The notes under the pieces were generated by a model. The model was not told where the DNA came from, made no database searches, and saw nothing but the letters and a program-made list of their open reading frames with translations. Shown one piece after another: positions 30,981 to 39,874 of a stretch of 64,000 nucleotides of DNA (position 1 is its first letter; each line of letters opens with the position of its first letter). The stretch comes from a virus, in the IMG/VR virus record IMGVR_UViG_3300028840_002850, positions 1 to 64,000 of that record; one strand, written 5' to 3'. The translations under genes were made by a program, and so were the position numbers.

Positions 30981-31109
30981 ATGGAACAAGTCTTTAAGCA
31001 AAACAGATCGGTTTTGGGGCCTTATGTTCTGCATGTAATACTGTGCGCGGCTCTCGCAATAGGTCTGATAGTCAAGCTGTGTTGGGATAGGGTATGCCGC
31101 AACCGATAG
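30981..31109 (+). CDS. 42-residue membrane peptide
   Basis: The frame is longer upstream (GTG 30864) but ATG 30981 excludes the terminator-like hairpin. A single TM helix (YVLHVILCAALAIGLIVKLC). Overlaps the next gene by 16 bases. Weak SD. Confidence 0.35.
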   Translation: MEQVFKQNRSVLGPYVLHVILCAALAIGLIVKLCWDRVCRNR

Positions 31110-31498
31110 ACCCATCAACTGCGATTAGACGTGCATTGATAGTTATCCTGTGCATCTTTGTCTGTGCGGGTTTTGTGGTTTGGGCAACCATCAGTCAGGC
31201 GTTTACATTTAAGATAGAAAACAACTTGGACGCCACCGTTGTCTGTGGACTGTTTGAAAGAGATCACGACCTATCGGAATACCCCGGACCGATAAACCGA
31301 TTTACAGGAGAAATCAAGGGGCATTCAAGTCGGCAGCTAATCGGTGCATTTGAATCCGGTAAGTATTTTGTATTCTGGCATGACATCAATGAACTCTGGG
31401 ATACAAGAGCAGAGTTTGAAATCCCGCCCCATGTTACTAACGAGATCGTCACGGTATCAATTGATTTCATCCCAATGAAGATCACGGTAATTAAGTAA
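31094..31498 (+). CDS. Membrane-anchored hypothetical protein, 134 residues
   Basis: N-terminal TM helix (ALIVILCIFVCAGFVVWATI) followed by a beta-rich domain (FKIENNLDATVVCGLFERDH; FVFWHDINELWDTRAEFEIP). It precedes the terminase genes; function unknown. Confidence 0.5.
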   Translation: MPQPIDPSTAIRRALIVILCIFVCAGFVVWATISQAFTFKIENNLDATVVCGLFERDHDLSEYPGPINRFTGEIKGHSSRQLIGAFESGKYFVFWHDINELWDTRAEFEIPPHVTNEIVTVSIDFIPMKITVIK

Positions 31499-31508
31499 GA
31501 AATTAAAA

Positions 31509-32027
31509 ATGCCAGTTAAAAAGAAACCAACCCGCAAACCAGCCAAAAAGAAACGCCCGATGGGTGCTCCTACCAAGTACACCAAAAGATACTGTACTGC
31601 AATTATCAAATACTTCGATGTCCCTCATTCTAAGATAATAACCGAAACATACGCATATAAAAACGGCGATACACGCGAAAGGGAAATTGAGGTTGCAAAC
31701 GACATACCGTTAATATCGGAATTTGCAAATAGCATTGGAGTAAGCAAAACAACACTATTGGCGTGGACTGAGAGGCATCCCGACTTCCTGAACGCCTATA
31801 ATAAAGCCAAAGAAATGCAGTTGGCCTTTTGGATGAAAAACGGGCTCAAGGGGCTTTACAATGCACCTTTCGCTATCTTTACAGGAAAGAATATGTTCGG
31901 GTGGCGTGATCAGAAGGATATCGACCTGAAAACAGACAATAAACACAAGCTTGAACTGAGCGACGAGGACCGGCAGCTAATCAAAGAGCTTGCCAAGCAG
32001 ATGGCGATAACGAGATCTAAGGGGTAA
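31509..32027 (+). CDS. terS: Terminase small subunit
   Basis: A 172-residue protein. Lys-rich N-terminus, then GAPTKYTKRYCTAIIKYFDV and the HTH ISEFANSIGVSKTTLLAWTE with RHPDFLNAYNKAKEMQ, the usual pattern of P22/Nu1-type small subunits. It should recognise the packaging site; gene is 1 base from the large subunit. Confidence 0.75.
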   Translation: MPVKKKPTRKPAKKKRPMGAPTKYTKRYCTAIIKYFDVPHSKIITETYAYKNGDTREREIEVANDIPLISEFANSIGVSKTTLLAWTERHPDFLNAYNKAKEMQLAFWMKNGLKGLYNAPFAIFTGKNMFGWRDQKDIDLKTDNKHKLELSDEDRQLIKELAKQMAITRSKG

Positions 32028-32028
32028 G

Positions 32029-33690
32029 ATGCCAGACACAGCTGAAGATTTGACCTACAAGATGATGGAGATCGACCCCTGGGCCTGGGCTGAATATTCA
32101 AAGATTTCTCTTGTTGATGGGCAGTTTGGCATTGAGGATCGGGCATACCAGATCGAGCCCCTTCAATCTGAAGCACAAAGGATGTGCGCTCGGAAGGCCA
32201 CTCAGGGTGGATGGACGCTTATTGAGGTTATCCGGTGTCTGCACCGCATGATCAAGGGCGTTTATCCCAAAGGCATTCTTTACCTGTTTCCAACCGCTGA
32301 TGACGTGACCGATTTTAGTTCATCCCGTTTTAAACCTCTCATTAATGACAATCCCCAGGCGATAGGCCGCTATGTCCGGGATACCAACCGCGACAACCTA
32401 AAGCGAATAGGCGACGGCTTCCTGTATTTCCGTGGTGCGAAGCTGGCAAATCCTGTCAAGGGCCACCAGAAGACATCAGCCAAGCTTAAATCTATTCCGG
32501 TGGATTCGGTTGTATTCGATGAGTTTGACGAAATGGACGTAGGGGCGCAGGGATTGGCCCGGGCACGTATGGCTGACTCGTCGTTTAAGGACGAGGCTTA
32601 CCTTGCAAACCCCACCATACCTGATTACGGCATCGATTATCTGTATGAAACCAAGTCAGACCGCAGGGTATGGACTATCAAATGCCAAGCGTGTGGCAAA
32701 GATGCGTGTTTAGAGCTGGAATTTCCTAATTGCCTGAAGCGCAGGACCGATGGCAGTGTTTACCTTGCATGTATCAAGTGTGGCCGGGAAGTGTTTGTCA
32801 AAGACGGCCGGTGGATTGCCCGGAACCCCGAGCGCAGCAACTACATGCACGGCTACTGGAACTCGCAGCTTATCCAGCCGAACACCGATCTGACCGATTT
32901 GCTCAATGAATACGAGCAGATGTCCTTCGCCCAGAATGTATCAAAAGCTACCACCGACTTTTACAATCTTCGGATGGGTATGGCTTACATTGCGGCTGAA
33001 AACAGGCTTACCGTCAATGATGTCTACCATGTTTGCACAATGGACCCCATGATGCACACCCATATCGGTCCTTGTGCGGCTGGCATCGATGTTGGCAGCA
33101 AGCTTCACGTGGTTATCGGCTACCGGCCGGCAGACTATGGGTTAAGAATTGTCAGGGTTGCCCGGGTATCTACATTTAATGATGTTTACGATTTATGTAG
33201 TAAATTCAACGTATCCACCGCAGTTTTTGACCTAAAGCCTGAGATTCACAAGGTACGTGAATTCCGGGATAATGTGAACTTTGAGGTGTTTGGCTGCGAT
33301 TATCAGGAAAACCAGCGCACTGCACCAGCCTTTGATTCGAATAGAGGCATTGTCACCATTAACAGAACGGAAGTGTGCGACGCCACGCACGACCTAATCA
33401 CCGTACCCGGCAGGGTTGAGCTTCCCAGGCGAGACGATGAGATAGAGCAATATGCCGTTGAGATGGCCAATATCGCTAAAGTGCTTGAAGAAGACGAGCA
33501 GACCGGTTCGAAACAATACGTCTACCGCAAGTTAGGGGACGATCATTACCGCCATGCCACCAACTATTTCTTATTGGCTGCAATGCGGATAGGCGTATGT
33601 GACCCTGAATTTGAGAAGAACAGACCCAAAGACGGATGGGCCGACGCCTTTCAGGATGTCGGTGAATTCGGTGGGTTTATGGGAGCGTAA
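32029..33690 (+). CDS. terL: Terminase large subunit, GpA-like
   Basis: A 553-residue protein. The ATPase domain has a degenerate Walker A (CARKATQGGWTLIEV, near residue 45) and Walker B VDSVVFDEFDEMD (near 165). A zinc module (CQACGK and CIKCGR) follows. The nuclease domain has AGIDVGSKLHVVIG (near 352) and a late DDHYRHATNYFLLA. This order fits the Terminase_GpA superfamily. It packages DNA into proheads through the portal encoded next. Confidence 0.85.
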   Translation: MPDTAEDLTYKMMEIDPWAWAEYSKISLVDGQFGIEDRAYQIEPLQSEAQRMCARKATQGGWTLIEVIRCLHRMIKGVYPKGILYLFPTADDVTDFSSSRFKPLINDNPQAIGRYVRDTNRDNLKRIGDGFLYFRGAKLANPVKGHQKTSAKLKSIPVDSVVFDEFDEMDVGAQGLARARMADSSFKDEAYLANPTIPDYGIDYLYETKSDRRVWTIKCQACGKDACLELEFPNCLKRRTDGSVYLACIKCGREVFVKDGRWIARNPERSNYMHGYWNSQLIQPNTDLTDLLNEYEQMSFAQNVSKATTDFYNLRMGMAYIAAENRLTVNDVYHVCTMDPMMHTHIGPCAAGIDVGSKLHVVIGYRPADYGLRIVRVARVSTFNDVYDLCSKFNVSTAVFDLKPEIHKVREFRDNVNFEVFGCDYQENQRTAPAFDSNRGIVTINRTEVCDATHDLITVPGRVELPRRDDEIEQYAVEMANIAKVLEEDEQTGSKQYVYRKLGDDHYRHATNYFLLAAMRIGVCDPEFEKNRPKDGWADAFQDVGEFGGFMGA

Positions 33691-35586
33691 ATGAGTGAAA
33701 TAGACTCCATAGAAAATAAAACCCTGAAAACAGGAAGGAAACGCTTTAAGGAAGTCAGAGAATGCCCTGCTGAAAAGACCTTCAGGGAGCAGAGCAACAA
33801 AGACCTCCATTATTTTACCGGGGAGGATCAGGGATGGGACGATGAGGGCGCCCGGGCCAAGCTAACCGAAGAGGGCCGGCCGGCAATGACCTTGAACCGG
33901 GAAGCACCTATCATTCGCTTGATTCAGGGAGCCAGACCCCAAGCTGATGCTCGTTTCACCGCTGTTGAAGAGGGAGATGTCGAAACCGCTGATATTCTTA
34001 ACTCTGTTAAGGATCATGTTGACGGTGTAAACCGCTGGAAATTTATGGAATCAGACTGGTTTAGGGACAGCTTGATTAAAAGCAGGGCAGTGGTGGGCAT
34101 ATTCCCAAGCTATGATAAGGACATCAGGGGTGAGATTGAGCTTAATGTCGAGGATGGCCACAAGTTTTACTTTGACCCCAACGCCAAGAGGCGGGATCGC
34201 TCGGATGGCGATTATATGTTCAAGGTTGAGTCCATGTCCCCCGACCAGGCCAAGCGCATGTGGCCCAAGTCAAAGGGCAAAATAGAAGAACTGACCATAA
34301 ACGCCGATGAGGATGTTAGCGGCCACGTGTCGCGGCAGGAGTCAAAACCCGATGATTACGAGGATTTAAGGTCTGATTACTACGATTCAGCCAACAACCG
34401 GCTTACCGTCGTTTATTACTGGCACAAAGAATACGAGAACGTAACCAAGATTATCGACCTGATGGACCCGGCTAATTCGGTCTTTGAGTCACCCAAGAGC
34501 AAGGAAGAGGTCGAAAACGAACTGGCTGAGATTTCCGATGCGCCCGAAAGATTCAGGGTTGTCTCGGTTGAGTATGTGAACGTGCGCTTTATGGTTTTCT
34601 GCCACGACATCATATTTGAAGAGGGCGACACCCCCTGGTTGCGTGAGGATGGTAAAAGAACGCTGTTAAGCGAGAACTTCCCATATATCTGTGCCGAGCC
34701 CGAAAGAATACACGCTGGAACCCGGCAGGAGCTTATCTCGATCTTAAATCCCCTGCACGACCCTCAGAAGTTTCACAATAAGCTGGCCAGCGCAATTATC
34801 CATATCATCGGCACTACTGCGAATACCGGCTGGGAATACGAAAAAGGCGCTATTTCCCGCAAGGAAGCCCAGAAGCTAAAGAAATACGGCTCCAAGCCCG
34901 GTGTTAACATTACGTGGGAAAAAGATGCACTGGCACAGAACAGAGCCAGGAAGATTCAGCCGACCATACCGCCCCAGTCTCACATGATGCAGGCAAAGCA
35001 GATGGCCGCTGATATTCTGGATATTTCAGGGGTTGAATCACTGGTGAGCACAGAATCATTAGGTAAAGGGGCTTCCGGCAAGGCGATTGACCTGAAACAA
35101 AGGCAGGGCGGCAATATCATCGATTGGGTGTTCGAGTCCTTCAGGTTCTTCCAGCATGTTTTAACCGAGTATGTACGGGATGCCATTCAGGTGCTTTACA
35201 ACTACGAGAAGGTTATCAGGATTACCGGGCCCAACACTCGCTATGTCCGAATTAATGAGAACGTCTACGATCAGATGGGCGCAATTGCGGAGGTTCTAAA
35301 CGATGTTACCATCGGGGATTATGATGTGTCTATCGTGGACAAGGAAGTGCTGCCAACGATGAGGCTTGAGCGATTTCGGGAGTTTGTATCACTGGTCAAA
35401 GAGGGTGCCTTGCAGCTGCCACCGCCCGTTTTAACCAAGGTTGTCATGGAACTAATGGAAGATCCGCAGCTTAAACAGATAGTCGAGGAAGAAATGTCGG
35501 TCTTCGAGCAGCAAATGGCTCAGATGATGCAACAGCAACAGGGCATGGGCGCACAACCTCAACAGATGGGGATGCAGGGGTTTTAA
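33691..35586 (+). CDS. Portal protein, P22-like
   Basis: A 631-residue protein. FREQSNKDLHYFTGEDQGWD, RPAMTLNREAPIIRLIQGAR and SVKDHVDGVNRWKFMESDWF are typical of the P22-type podovirus portal; the C-terminus is Gln/Met-rich (EQQMAQMMQQQQGMGAQPQQ). Somewhat shorter than P22 gp1 (725). Forms the dodecameric DNA gate. Confidence 0.85.
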   Translation: MSEIDSIENKTLKTGRKRFKEVRECPAEKTFREQSNKDLHYFTGEDQGWDDEGARAKLTEEGRPAMTLNREAPIIRLIQGARPQADARFTAVEEGDVETADILNSVKDHVDGVNRWKFMESDWFRDSLIKSRAVVGIFPSYDKDIRGEIELNVEDGHKFYFDPNAKRRDRSDGDYMFKVESMSPDQAKRMWPKSKGKIEELTINADEDVSGHVSRQESKPDDYEDLRSDYYDSANNRLTVVYYWHKEYENVTKIIDLMDPANSVFESPKSKEEVENELAEISDAPERFRVVSVEYVNVRFMVFCHDIIFEEGDTPWLREDGKRTLLSENFPYICAEPERIHAGTRQELISILNPLHDPQKFHNKLASAIIHIIGTTANTGWEYEKGAISRKEAQKLKKYGSKPGVNITWEKDALAQNRARKIQPTIPPQSHMMQAKQMAADILDISGVESLVSTESLGKGASGKAIDLKQRQGGNIIDWVFESFRFFQHVLTEYVRDAIQVLYNYEKVIRITGPNTRYVRINENVYDQMGAIAEVLNDVTIGDYDVSIVDKEVLPTMRLERFREFVSLVKEGALQLPPPVLTKVVMELMEDPQLKQIVEEEMSVFEQQMAQMMQQQQGMGAQPQQMGMQGF

Positions 35587-35693
35587 TGTCGAATCTAATG
35601 TGCAGTGATCATAAGGCCACCAACCCGGAATACCGGAAACGGTATGATACCGTTCGGTGGAATAAAACTAAAGATCGGAAGAAAAAGAAATAA
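35586..35693 (+). CDS. 35-residue Lys-rich peptide
   Basis: ATG overlaps the portal stop and follows AGGGGTTTTA. Basic peptide (YDTVRWNKTKDRKKKK) between portal and sulfotransferase-like gene; abutting both supports translation. Unknown. Confidence 0.45.
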   Translation: MSNLMCSDHKATNPEYRKRYDTVRWNKTKDRKKKK

Positions 35694-36140
35694 ATGCCAA
35701 GCTTTCTATCACATAAGCTCAAGCTGATATTCTGCCATATACCGAGAACGGGCGGAACATCATTCACGAAAGCCATTGAACCGTATTTAGGGTTTGATGT
35801 CGAAAACGATTTTCCCCAGCACATACCAATGTCTGATTTTGCTATCGGCAGACTCGGCAGGTATTTCGATCAGTACCTAAAGGTTTCGATATGGCGGGAT
35901 GACAGGGAGCGATTTGCCAGTCTGTCGATTGGCGCAGCCCTAGCCCCGCAACTGATTCCAAAGGATGACCCTTACTACTGGCGAACCAACGAGCAGTGGC
36001 TTAACGATCATAAAAATAAGAATCTTGCAGATGTTTTGATTAATTTCGACAGATTACCGGGGAGCGCAGTACGGTTTATCCAAGCCATAACAGGTATTCG
36101 TGTTGATGAATATCCTCATCTGAATAAGAGGGATACATGA
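35694..36140 (+). CDS. Sulfotransferase-like protein
   Basis: A 148-residue protein with the 5'-phosphosulfate-binding loop FCHIPRTGGTSFTKAI (residues 13-28), a 3'-phosphate-type motif VSIWRDDRERFASLS (about 63-77) and the closing PHLNK seen in Sulfotransfer_2-type proteins. It is shorter than the usual 220-300 residues. It would transfer sulfate from PAPS to a sugar or Tyr; acceptor unknown. Odd to find it between portal and scaffold; a PAPS-reductase-like gene lies at 17011. Confidence 0.7.
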   Translation: MPSFLSHKLKLIFCHIPRTGGTSFTKAIEPYLGFDVENDFPQHIPMSDFAIGRLGRYFDQYLKVSIWRDDRERFASLSIGAALAPQLIPKDDPYYWRTNEQWLNDHKNKNLADVLINFDRLPGSAVRFIQAITGIRVDEYPHLNKRDT

Positions 36141-36535
36141 ATCAACCCATTAAACACTGGTCAATCATAGCAATTTCCGGGCCTGAGATAGAGACACGGA
36201 AGGCCAGGCACGACATTCTTTCAGAGCAACTTTATAACAAAGTACTTGCATTTGGTCATCCAGACGATTACGGGCTATACCCCGACACTTCCGGGTATGA
36301 TTCGGATAATTGGGAAGATGTTGAGCTTTTAGACGAGGACGGCAACCTGTTCAGGCACATGACTAAGTGCATGGACGCCGTTTTAGAGTATGTCAACAAA
36401 AAATACAAAAAAGCCAGCAACCTGTACCCTGGGGAGATTGAAAAGTCAATCCACTGGCCGAAAAAAGGTGGCAAGATGTTCTTTGTCACTGGCCACGTTA
36501 CGGTTATGCCGGGAAAGGTAGGGTTACTTCATTGA
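36137..36535 (+). CDS. Hypothetical 132-residue protein
   Basis: Overlaps the sulfotransferase stop (ATGA). Acidic middle (GYDSDNWEDVELLDEDGN) and C-terminal KSIHWPKKGGKMFFVTGHVT. Coupling suggests a shared function with its neighbour, unproven. Confidence 0.5.
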   Translation: MNQPIKHWSIIAISGPEIETRKARHDILSEQLYNKVLAFGHPDDYGLYPDTSGYDSDNWEDVELLDEDGNLFRHMTKCMDAVLEYVNKKYKKASNLYPGEIEKSIHWPKKGGKMFFVTGHVTVMPGKVGLLH

Positions 36536-36717
36536 GTCTTGAATTCGACACATTTGACATTGATGTAACAACCAAAAAAGATGATGTTAATAACTTTCTA
36601 AAGGGTTGTCAGATGTTTTTTATCATAGATTTGCCGAATGGCAAGAAAAGAATATGGGCATCTTTTAGGTACGATGCCATTGACGATAAATTTAGAGAGA
36701 AAGAAACGATCAACTAA
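36532..36717 (+). CDS. Hypothetical 61-residue protein
   Basis: TTG start overlapping the previous TGA. Beta-rich protein (CQMFFIIDLPNGKKRIWASF). Unassigned. Confidence 0.4.
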   Translation: MSLEFDTFDIDVTTKKDDVNNFLKGCQMFFIIDLPNGKKRIWASFRYDAIDDKFREKETIN

Positions 36718-36727
36718 GGAGATGATA

Positions 36728-37060
36728 ATGCCAGAAAAAGCCAAGAAAGAAAAAAAGGTCGAAATGACGGCCGAGATCAAGGACGTTCAGCCAGCGCCAG
36801 AACCGCCATTTTACGAGGCAGACCTTGAGTTTACAAGGATCAACAAGTTCACAGCCCGTTATCGGGTACTAAATTCCGCAGGTGCGCCGCTTGACCTCCA
36901 TCATTTAGAATTCGATAGGAGCGCATTTCCCGAAGACGATGATTTCAACCCTGATTTCATTAACCGGGAACTGCCCAACGATAAGGATCATGCGTCATTA
37001 AGGGAAAAGCAGGCGTATTTCCGGTCATTTATGCGCCTTGCGATGGCGATTGCAAAGTAG
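36728..37060 (+). CDS. Hypothetical 110-residue acidic protein
   Basis: The ATG at 36728 has AAGGAG 6 bases upstream; an earlier in-frame ATG (36638) lies inside the previous gene. Lys/Glu-rich start then YEADLEFTRINKFTARYRVL and a helical C-terminus. Late operon, possibly a minor virion or scaffold-associated protein. Confidence 0.5.
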   Translation: MPEKAKKEKKVEMTAEIKDVQPAPEPPFYEADLEFTRINKFTARYRVLNSAGAPLDLHHLEFDRSAFPEDDDFNPDFINRELPNDKDHASLREKQAYFRSFMRLAMAIAK

Positions 37061-37061
37061 G

Positions 37062-37220
37062 ATGCCAACACCCCGCAAAGGCGAAAGCCGGGACGATTAT
37101 CTGAAACGCTGTATTCCAATTGTCCTGAACGAAGGTGAAGTGAAATCTGTTGAACATGCAGCTGGCAAGTGCGGAGGTATGTACGACCATTGGAAGGAAA
37201 AAAATGTTAAAAATAATTAG
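37062..37220 (+). CDS. Hypothetical 52-residue protein
   Basis: MPTPRKGESRDDYLKRCIPI and KSVEHAAGKCGGMYDHWKEK resemble the short phage 'prohead core/scaffold-associated' peptides with a DDYLxRC motif. ATG follows the previous TAG by 1 base. Confidence 0.5.
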   Translation: MPTPRKGESRDDYLKRCIPIVLNEGEVKSVEHAAGKCGGMYDHWKEKNVKNN

Positions 37221-37554
37221 CATTGCAATCATAATTTCAATCGTTTCTGTTGCGATGATTGCAATCATAATTTCAATCGCTTCTGTTGCGATGGGTGAAG
37301 GTGAAGATGTGCGTCTCGATCTTGAAGATGAGAATATTAGTTCCATAAGGGAAGACGAAAAATTAAGAATAGCGGAAGCAGGGTTTGTGGTTTTTCAAGA
37401 GTACGATAACGATGAGATATTCAGAGTACTAATGCCCGAGGGATACCCAGAGACGGAATTAACGACAAGTAATGTTTTTATTACATTTCCAGATATGTAC
37501 GGCAAATATTCTATAGAAGAAATTAAATCAGCATTAAGGCAAAAGCGCCGATGA
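37204..37554 (+). CDS. Membrane protein with duplicated TM segment
   Basis: 116 residues from ATG 37204 (GGAAGG upstream). The N-terminus holds two copies of a 12-residue unit (IAIIISIVSVAM / IAIIISIASVAM) from a 36-bp tandem repeat, making one long hydrophobic helix. The remainder is acidic (ISSIREDEKLRIAEAGFVVF). Function unknown. Confidence 0.5.
   Translation: MLKIISIAIIISIVSVAMIAIIISIASVAMGEGEDVRLDLEDENISSIREDEKLRIAEAGFVVFQEYDNDEIFRVLMPEGYPETELTTSNVFITFPDMYGKYSIEEIKSALRQKRR
37222..37293 (+). repeat. 36-bp tandem duplication
   Basis: Two units, 37222-37257 and 37258-37293, differ at one base (GTT versus GCT). In frame, it doubles the hydrophobic segment of the membrane protein at 37204. 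High identity implies a recent slippage event. Confidence 0.8.
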
Positions 37555-37649
37555 CTGAAGACACCCGCAAGCTAATTAAAGTTTTAAAACGTGGCTTGAA
37601 GTTTATCATTTCCCTGTTAGAGAAGATAGAAAGGGGAGAGGAAGTCTAA
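37551..37649 (+). CDS. 32-residue helical peptide
   Basis: ATGA overlap with the membrane protein gene. Amphipathic helix (LKRGLKFIISLLEKIERGEE). Lies just before the intergenic leader/terminator. Low support beyond coupling. Confidence 0.4.
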   Translation: MTEDTRKLIKVLKRGLKFIISLLEKIERGEEV

Positions 37650-37760
37650 AAACATAACCACCCCCGGCCTCCGTTGAACGCCGAGGGTTAAAGTCCATAA
37701 CGCTTTTTAACCGAAGCCTCATGGAGTCAATCAAGATTATGACTCTATGGGGCTTTTTTA
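37648..37760 (+). terminator. Leader plus terminator before the scaffold gene
   Basis: Begins AAAAACATAAC, then a CCTC/GAGG-type hairpin, then a 14-bp stem GCCTCATGGAGTCA (37716-37729) with TGACTCTATGGGGC (37740-37753) and a T6 run. The scaffold SD follows at 37771. The same order (AAAAACATAAC, hairpin, GGGGCTTTTT terminator, SD) occurs at 61604-61717. It may limit readthrough or be an antitermination target, or create a processed 5' end for abundant capsid mRNA. Confidence 0.7.
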
Positions 37761-37783
37761 TTTCAAACTAAGGAGAAAAAAAC

Positions 37784-38791
37784 ATGGCTAGAAAGATTCA
37801 GACTTTCGGGAGAGCCTTTAATATATGGGGTTCTCTCAGGAAAATCACAACGGTCCTTCAACCGCTAATGAACGAAAGAGGTATGGCAGGTGAACCTGAT
37901 GACCCCACCAATCCAGGTGACGATGCGCTCGAACACGACACCCCTGATGATGCTCCTGGGACTGGCGATGACAAAACTCCCGCGGTCCCAGATCAGGAAC
38001 CCTCTGAGGATGCGCCCGGCGATGAGCCCGGAGCGGAACCGCCAGACAAGACCCCGGCTGATCAAACACCACCGGATGACACACCACCACCGGAAGTTGA
38101 ACAGCTAAATCAGCGTATCGCGCAAATGGAAGCCGACCTGAAGCAGCAGACTGAAATGGCTCAGTTTTACGGCCAGTTCTATCAAGATCACCTTCAGGCG
38201 CAACAGCAACCGGGACAGCAGCAGCAACCGCAGCTTGGACCCGGCCAAGTGGCAGATGGCCAGCCACCGGAAGGCGTTATCAATCCCGGTGATTGGGATT
38301 CACAGGAACATACGGCTAATTGGGTCAACCATACGGTTCAAACCCGACTTGAGCAGGGTTACCAGCAAACGGTTTTGCCAGTTTTGCAGAAGATAACCAC
38401 TGCATTGCAGGGCTTACAGCTGCATTCTGCTAAAGCCGGCAAGGATGATTGGGACGATGTTTACGGTGAGACGATGAACGAGATTTTCACAATGGGGCCT
38501 GACGGCAAGGTTCTCGGCGTGAAAAACCAGGCACTTCTCACATATTTCCAGTCTCAAGGCAACCCGTTTGAATCGATGTATGAGTACGGTCTGACCAAAA
38601 AGACGCCGGAAAAAATTAAAAAACAGGTTCAAGATCAGACCAAAAAAACTGTTGAGAAGCTTTCCAACCGCCCGAAAGGGCCAAAGCAGCCGAAAGCCGG
38701 GGAAACTCCCAAAGATTCACCCGATCTTGATTGGGATACACCCTCAAGTGAGGCTGAGAAGATTCTCGATAAAAGAGGCCTGATCGGTTGA
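37784..38791 (+). CDS. Scaffolding protein
   Basis: 335 residues, AAGGAG upstream. Acidic, Pro-rich N-terminal third (DDAPGTGDDKTPAVPDQEPS), a coiled coil (LNQRIAQMEADLKQQTEMAQ), Gln-rich linker and a basic C-terminal region (KTVEKLSNRPKGPKQPKAGE), as expected for a capsid-binding scaffold. Sits between portal and coat genes, the normal place. Confidence 0.7.
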   Translation: MARKIQTFGRAFNIWGSLRKITTVLQPLMNERGMAGEPDDPTNPGDDALEHDTPDDAPGTGDDKTPAVPDQEPSEDAPGDEPGAEPPDKTPADQTPPDDTPPPEVEQLNQRIAQMEADLKQQTEMAQFYGQFYQDHLQAQQQPGQQQQPQLGPGQVADGQPPEGVINPGDWDSQEHTANWVNHTVQTRLEQGYQQTVLPVLQKITTALQGLQLHSAKAGKDDWDDVYGETMNEIFTMGPDGKVLGVKNQALLTYFQSQGNPFESMYEYGLTKKTPEKIKKQVQDQTKKTVEKLSNRPKGPKQPKAGETPKDSPDLDWDTPSSEAEKILDKRGLIG

Positions 38792-38817
38792 ACCTCATAA
38801 CTTAGGAGGTTTTTCAC

Positions 38818-39846
38818 ATGGCACTTATTCAATTTACAGGTGGTGTCAACAACAGCCACCGAGTTCAAAGATGGGCCAAAGAATTGTGGCATACCCATCA
38901 AAGGGACCAGTTTTTCAGCGGTTTCCAGGGCAAAGGAACAAATAACATTGTCCAGCTGAAAACTGACTTTGCTAAAAAAGCCGGTTATCAGATGACCGAA
39001 GGCCTGATCATGCCGTTTGAGGGCGCAGGCGTGATCAATGACGAGCTTTTGGAAGACAACGAAGAAGCTCCCGATTTTCACAGCATGACTTGGACCATTA
39101 GCCAGCTGAGAAATGCCGGGCGTCTGGCCGGCGAGGAAACCGAGCAGGCTGTTGAGTACAATCTGCCGGTTGAAATCAAAGACGGTCTTGGCGATTGGAT
39201 GAAGGAAAAGCGCGATGAGGACATCTTTACCGCTATCGCAGCTTCATGTACCAAGATTTATTACGTCAACAGCCGGGCCGGTACGTCTACGGTAGTGGCA
39301 ACCGACCTTTTAACTCTGGCCGATATTTCCAAGGCTAAAACCTATGCCAAATCAACAGCAAACCCGAAGATCCCGCCGCTCAAGATTTCTAAAGTCGGCA
39401 AAAAGACCGTGTATCGCTATCTATTCCTGATGCACGACCATGTTTCTTACGATCTTCTGATAAACGACGCTACCTATCAGCAAGCCACCAGGGAAGCGCA
39501 GCGCAGAGGCGGGGGAAATCCGCTATTCTCCGGTGCGTTGATTGATTGGGACGGCGCGATGCTGTTTGACCATGACAACTGCTCGATTTTCACCGGATGG
39601 GGATCTGGATCTGATGTTTACGGTGCAGAGTCCTACCTGTTAGGTCGCCAGGCGGTTATCGTGGGTGTCGGCGGTTACAGAATAGCCAACAAAAACGGTT
39701 ATCTGAAATGGGTCGAGAAGAAGTTCGACTATGAAAACCAGTTTGGTGTGGCCGTGGGTATCATCAAGGGAGAGGCCAAGTCAGTGTTTAATTCCAAAGA
39801 CTTCTCCGTTGTTGCATATCGTTCAGCCCGTACCAACGTATCTTAA
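38818..39846 (+). CDS. Major capsid protein, N4-gp56/DUF4043-like
   Basis: 342 residues with the best SD of the late region (TTAGGAGG). The opening RVQRWAKELWHTHQRDQFFS, KTDFAKKAGYQMTEGLIMPF and later RYLFLMHDHVSYDLLINDAT, EAQRRGGGNPLFSGALIDWD fit the N4-gp56/DUF4043 capsid family (HK97-type fold). Position after the scaffold supports it. Confidence 0.8.
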   Translation: MALIQFTGGVNNSHRVQRWAKELWHTHQRDQFFSGFQGKGTNNIVQLKTDFAKKAGYQMTEGLIMPFEGAGVINDELLEDNEEAPDFHSMTWTISQLRNAGRLAGEETEQAVEYNLPVEIKDGLGDWMKEKRDEDIFTAIAASCTKIYYVNSRAGTSTVVATDLLTLADISKAKTYAKSTANPKIPPLKISKVGKKTVYRYLFLMHDHVSYDLLINDATYQQATREAQRRGGGNPLFSGALIDWDGAMLFDHDNCSIFTGWGSGSDVYGAESYLLGRQAVIVGVGGYRIANKNGYLKWVEKKFDYENQFGVAVGIIKGEAKSVFNSKDFSVVAYRSARTNVS

Positions 39847-39874
39847 ACCCTAATGGGAATAAGGAGATAAAACC

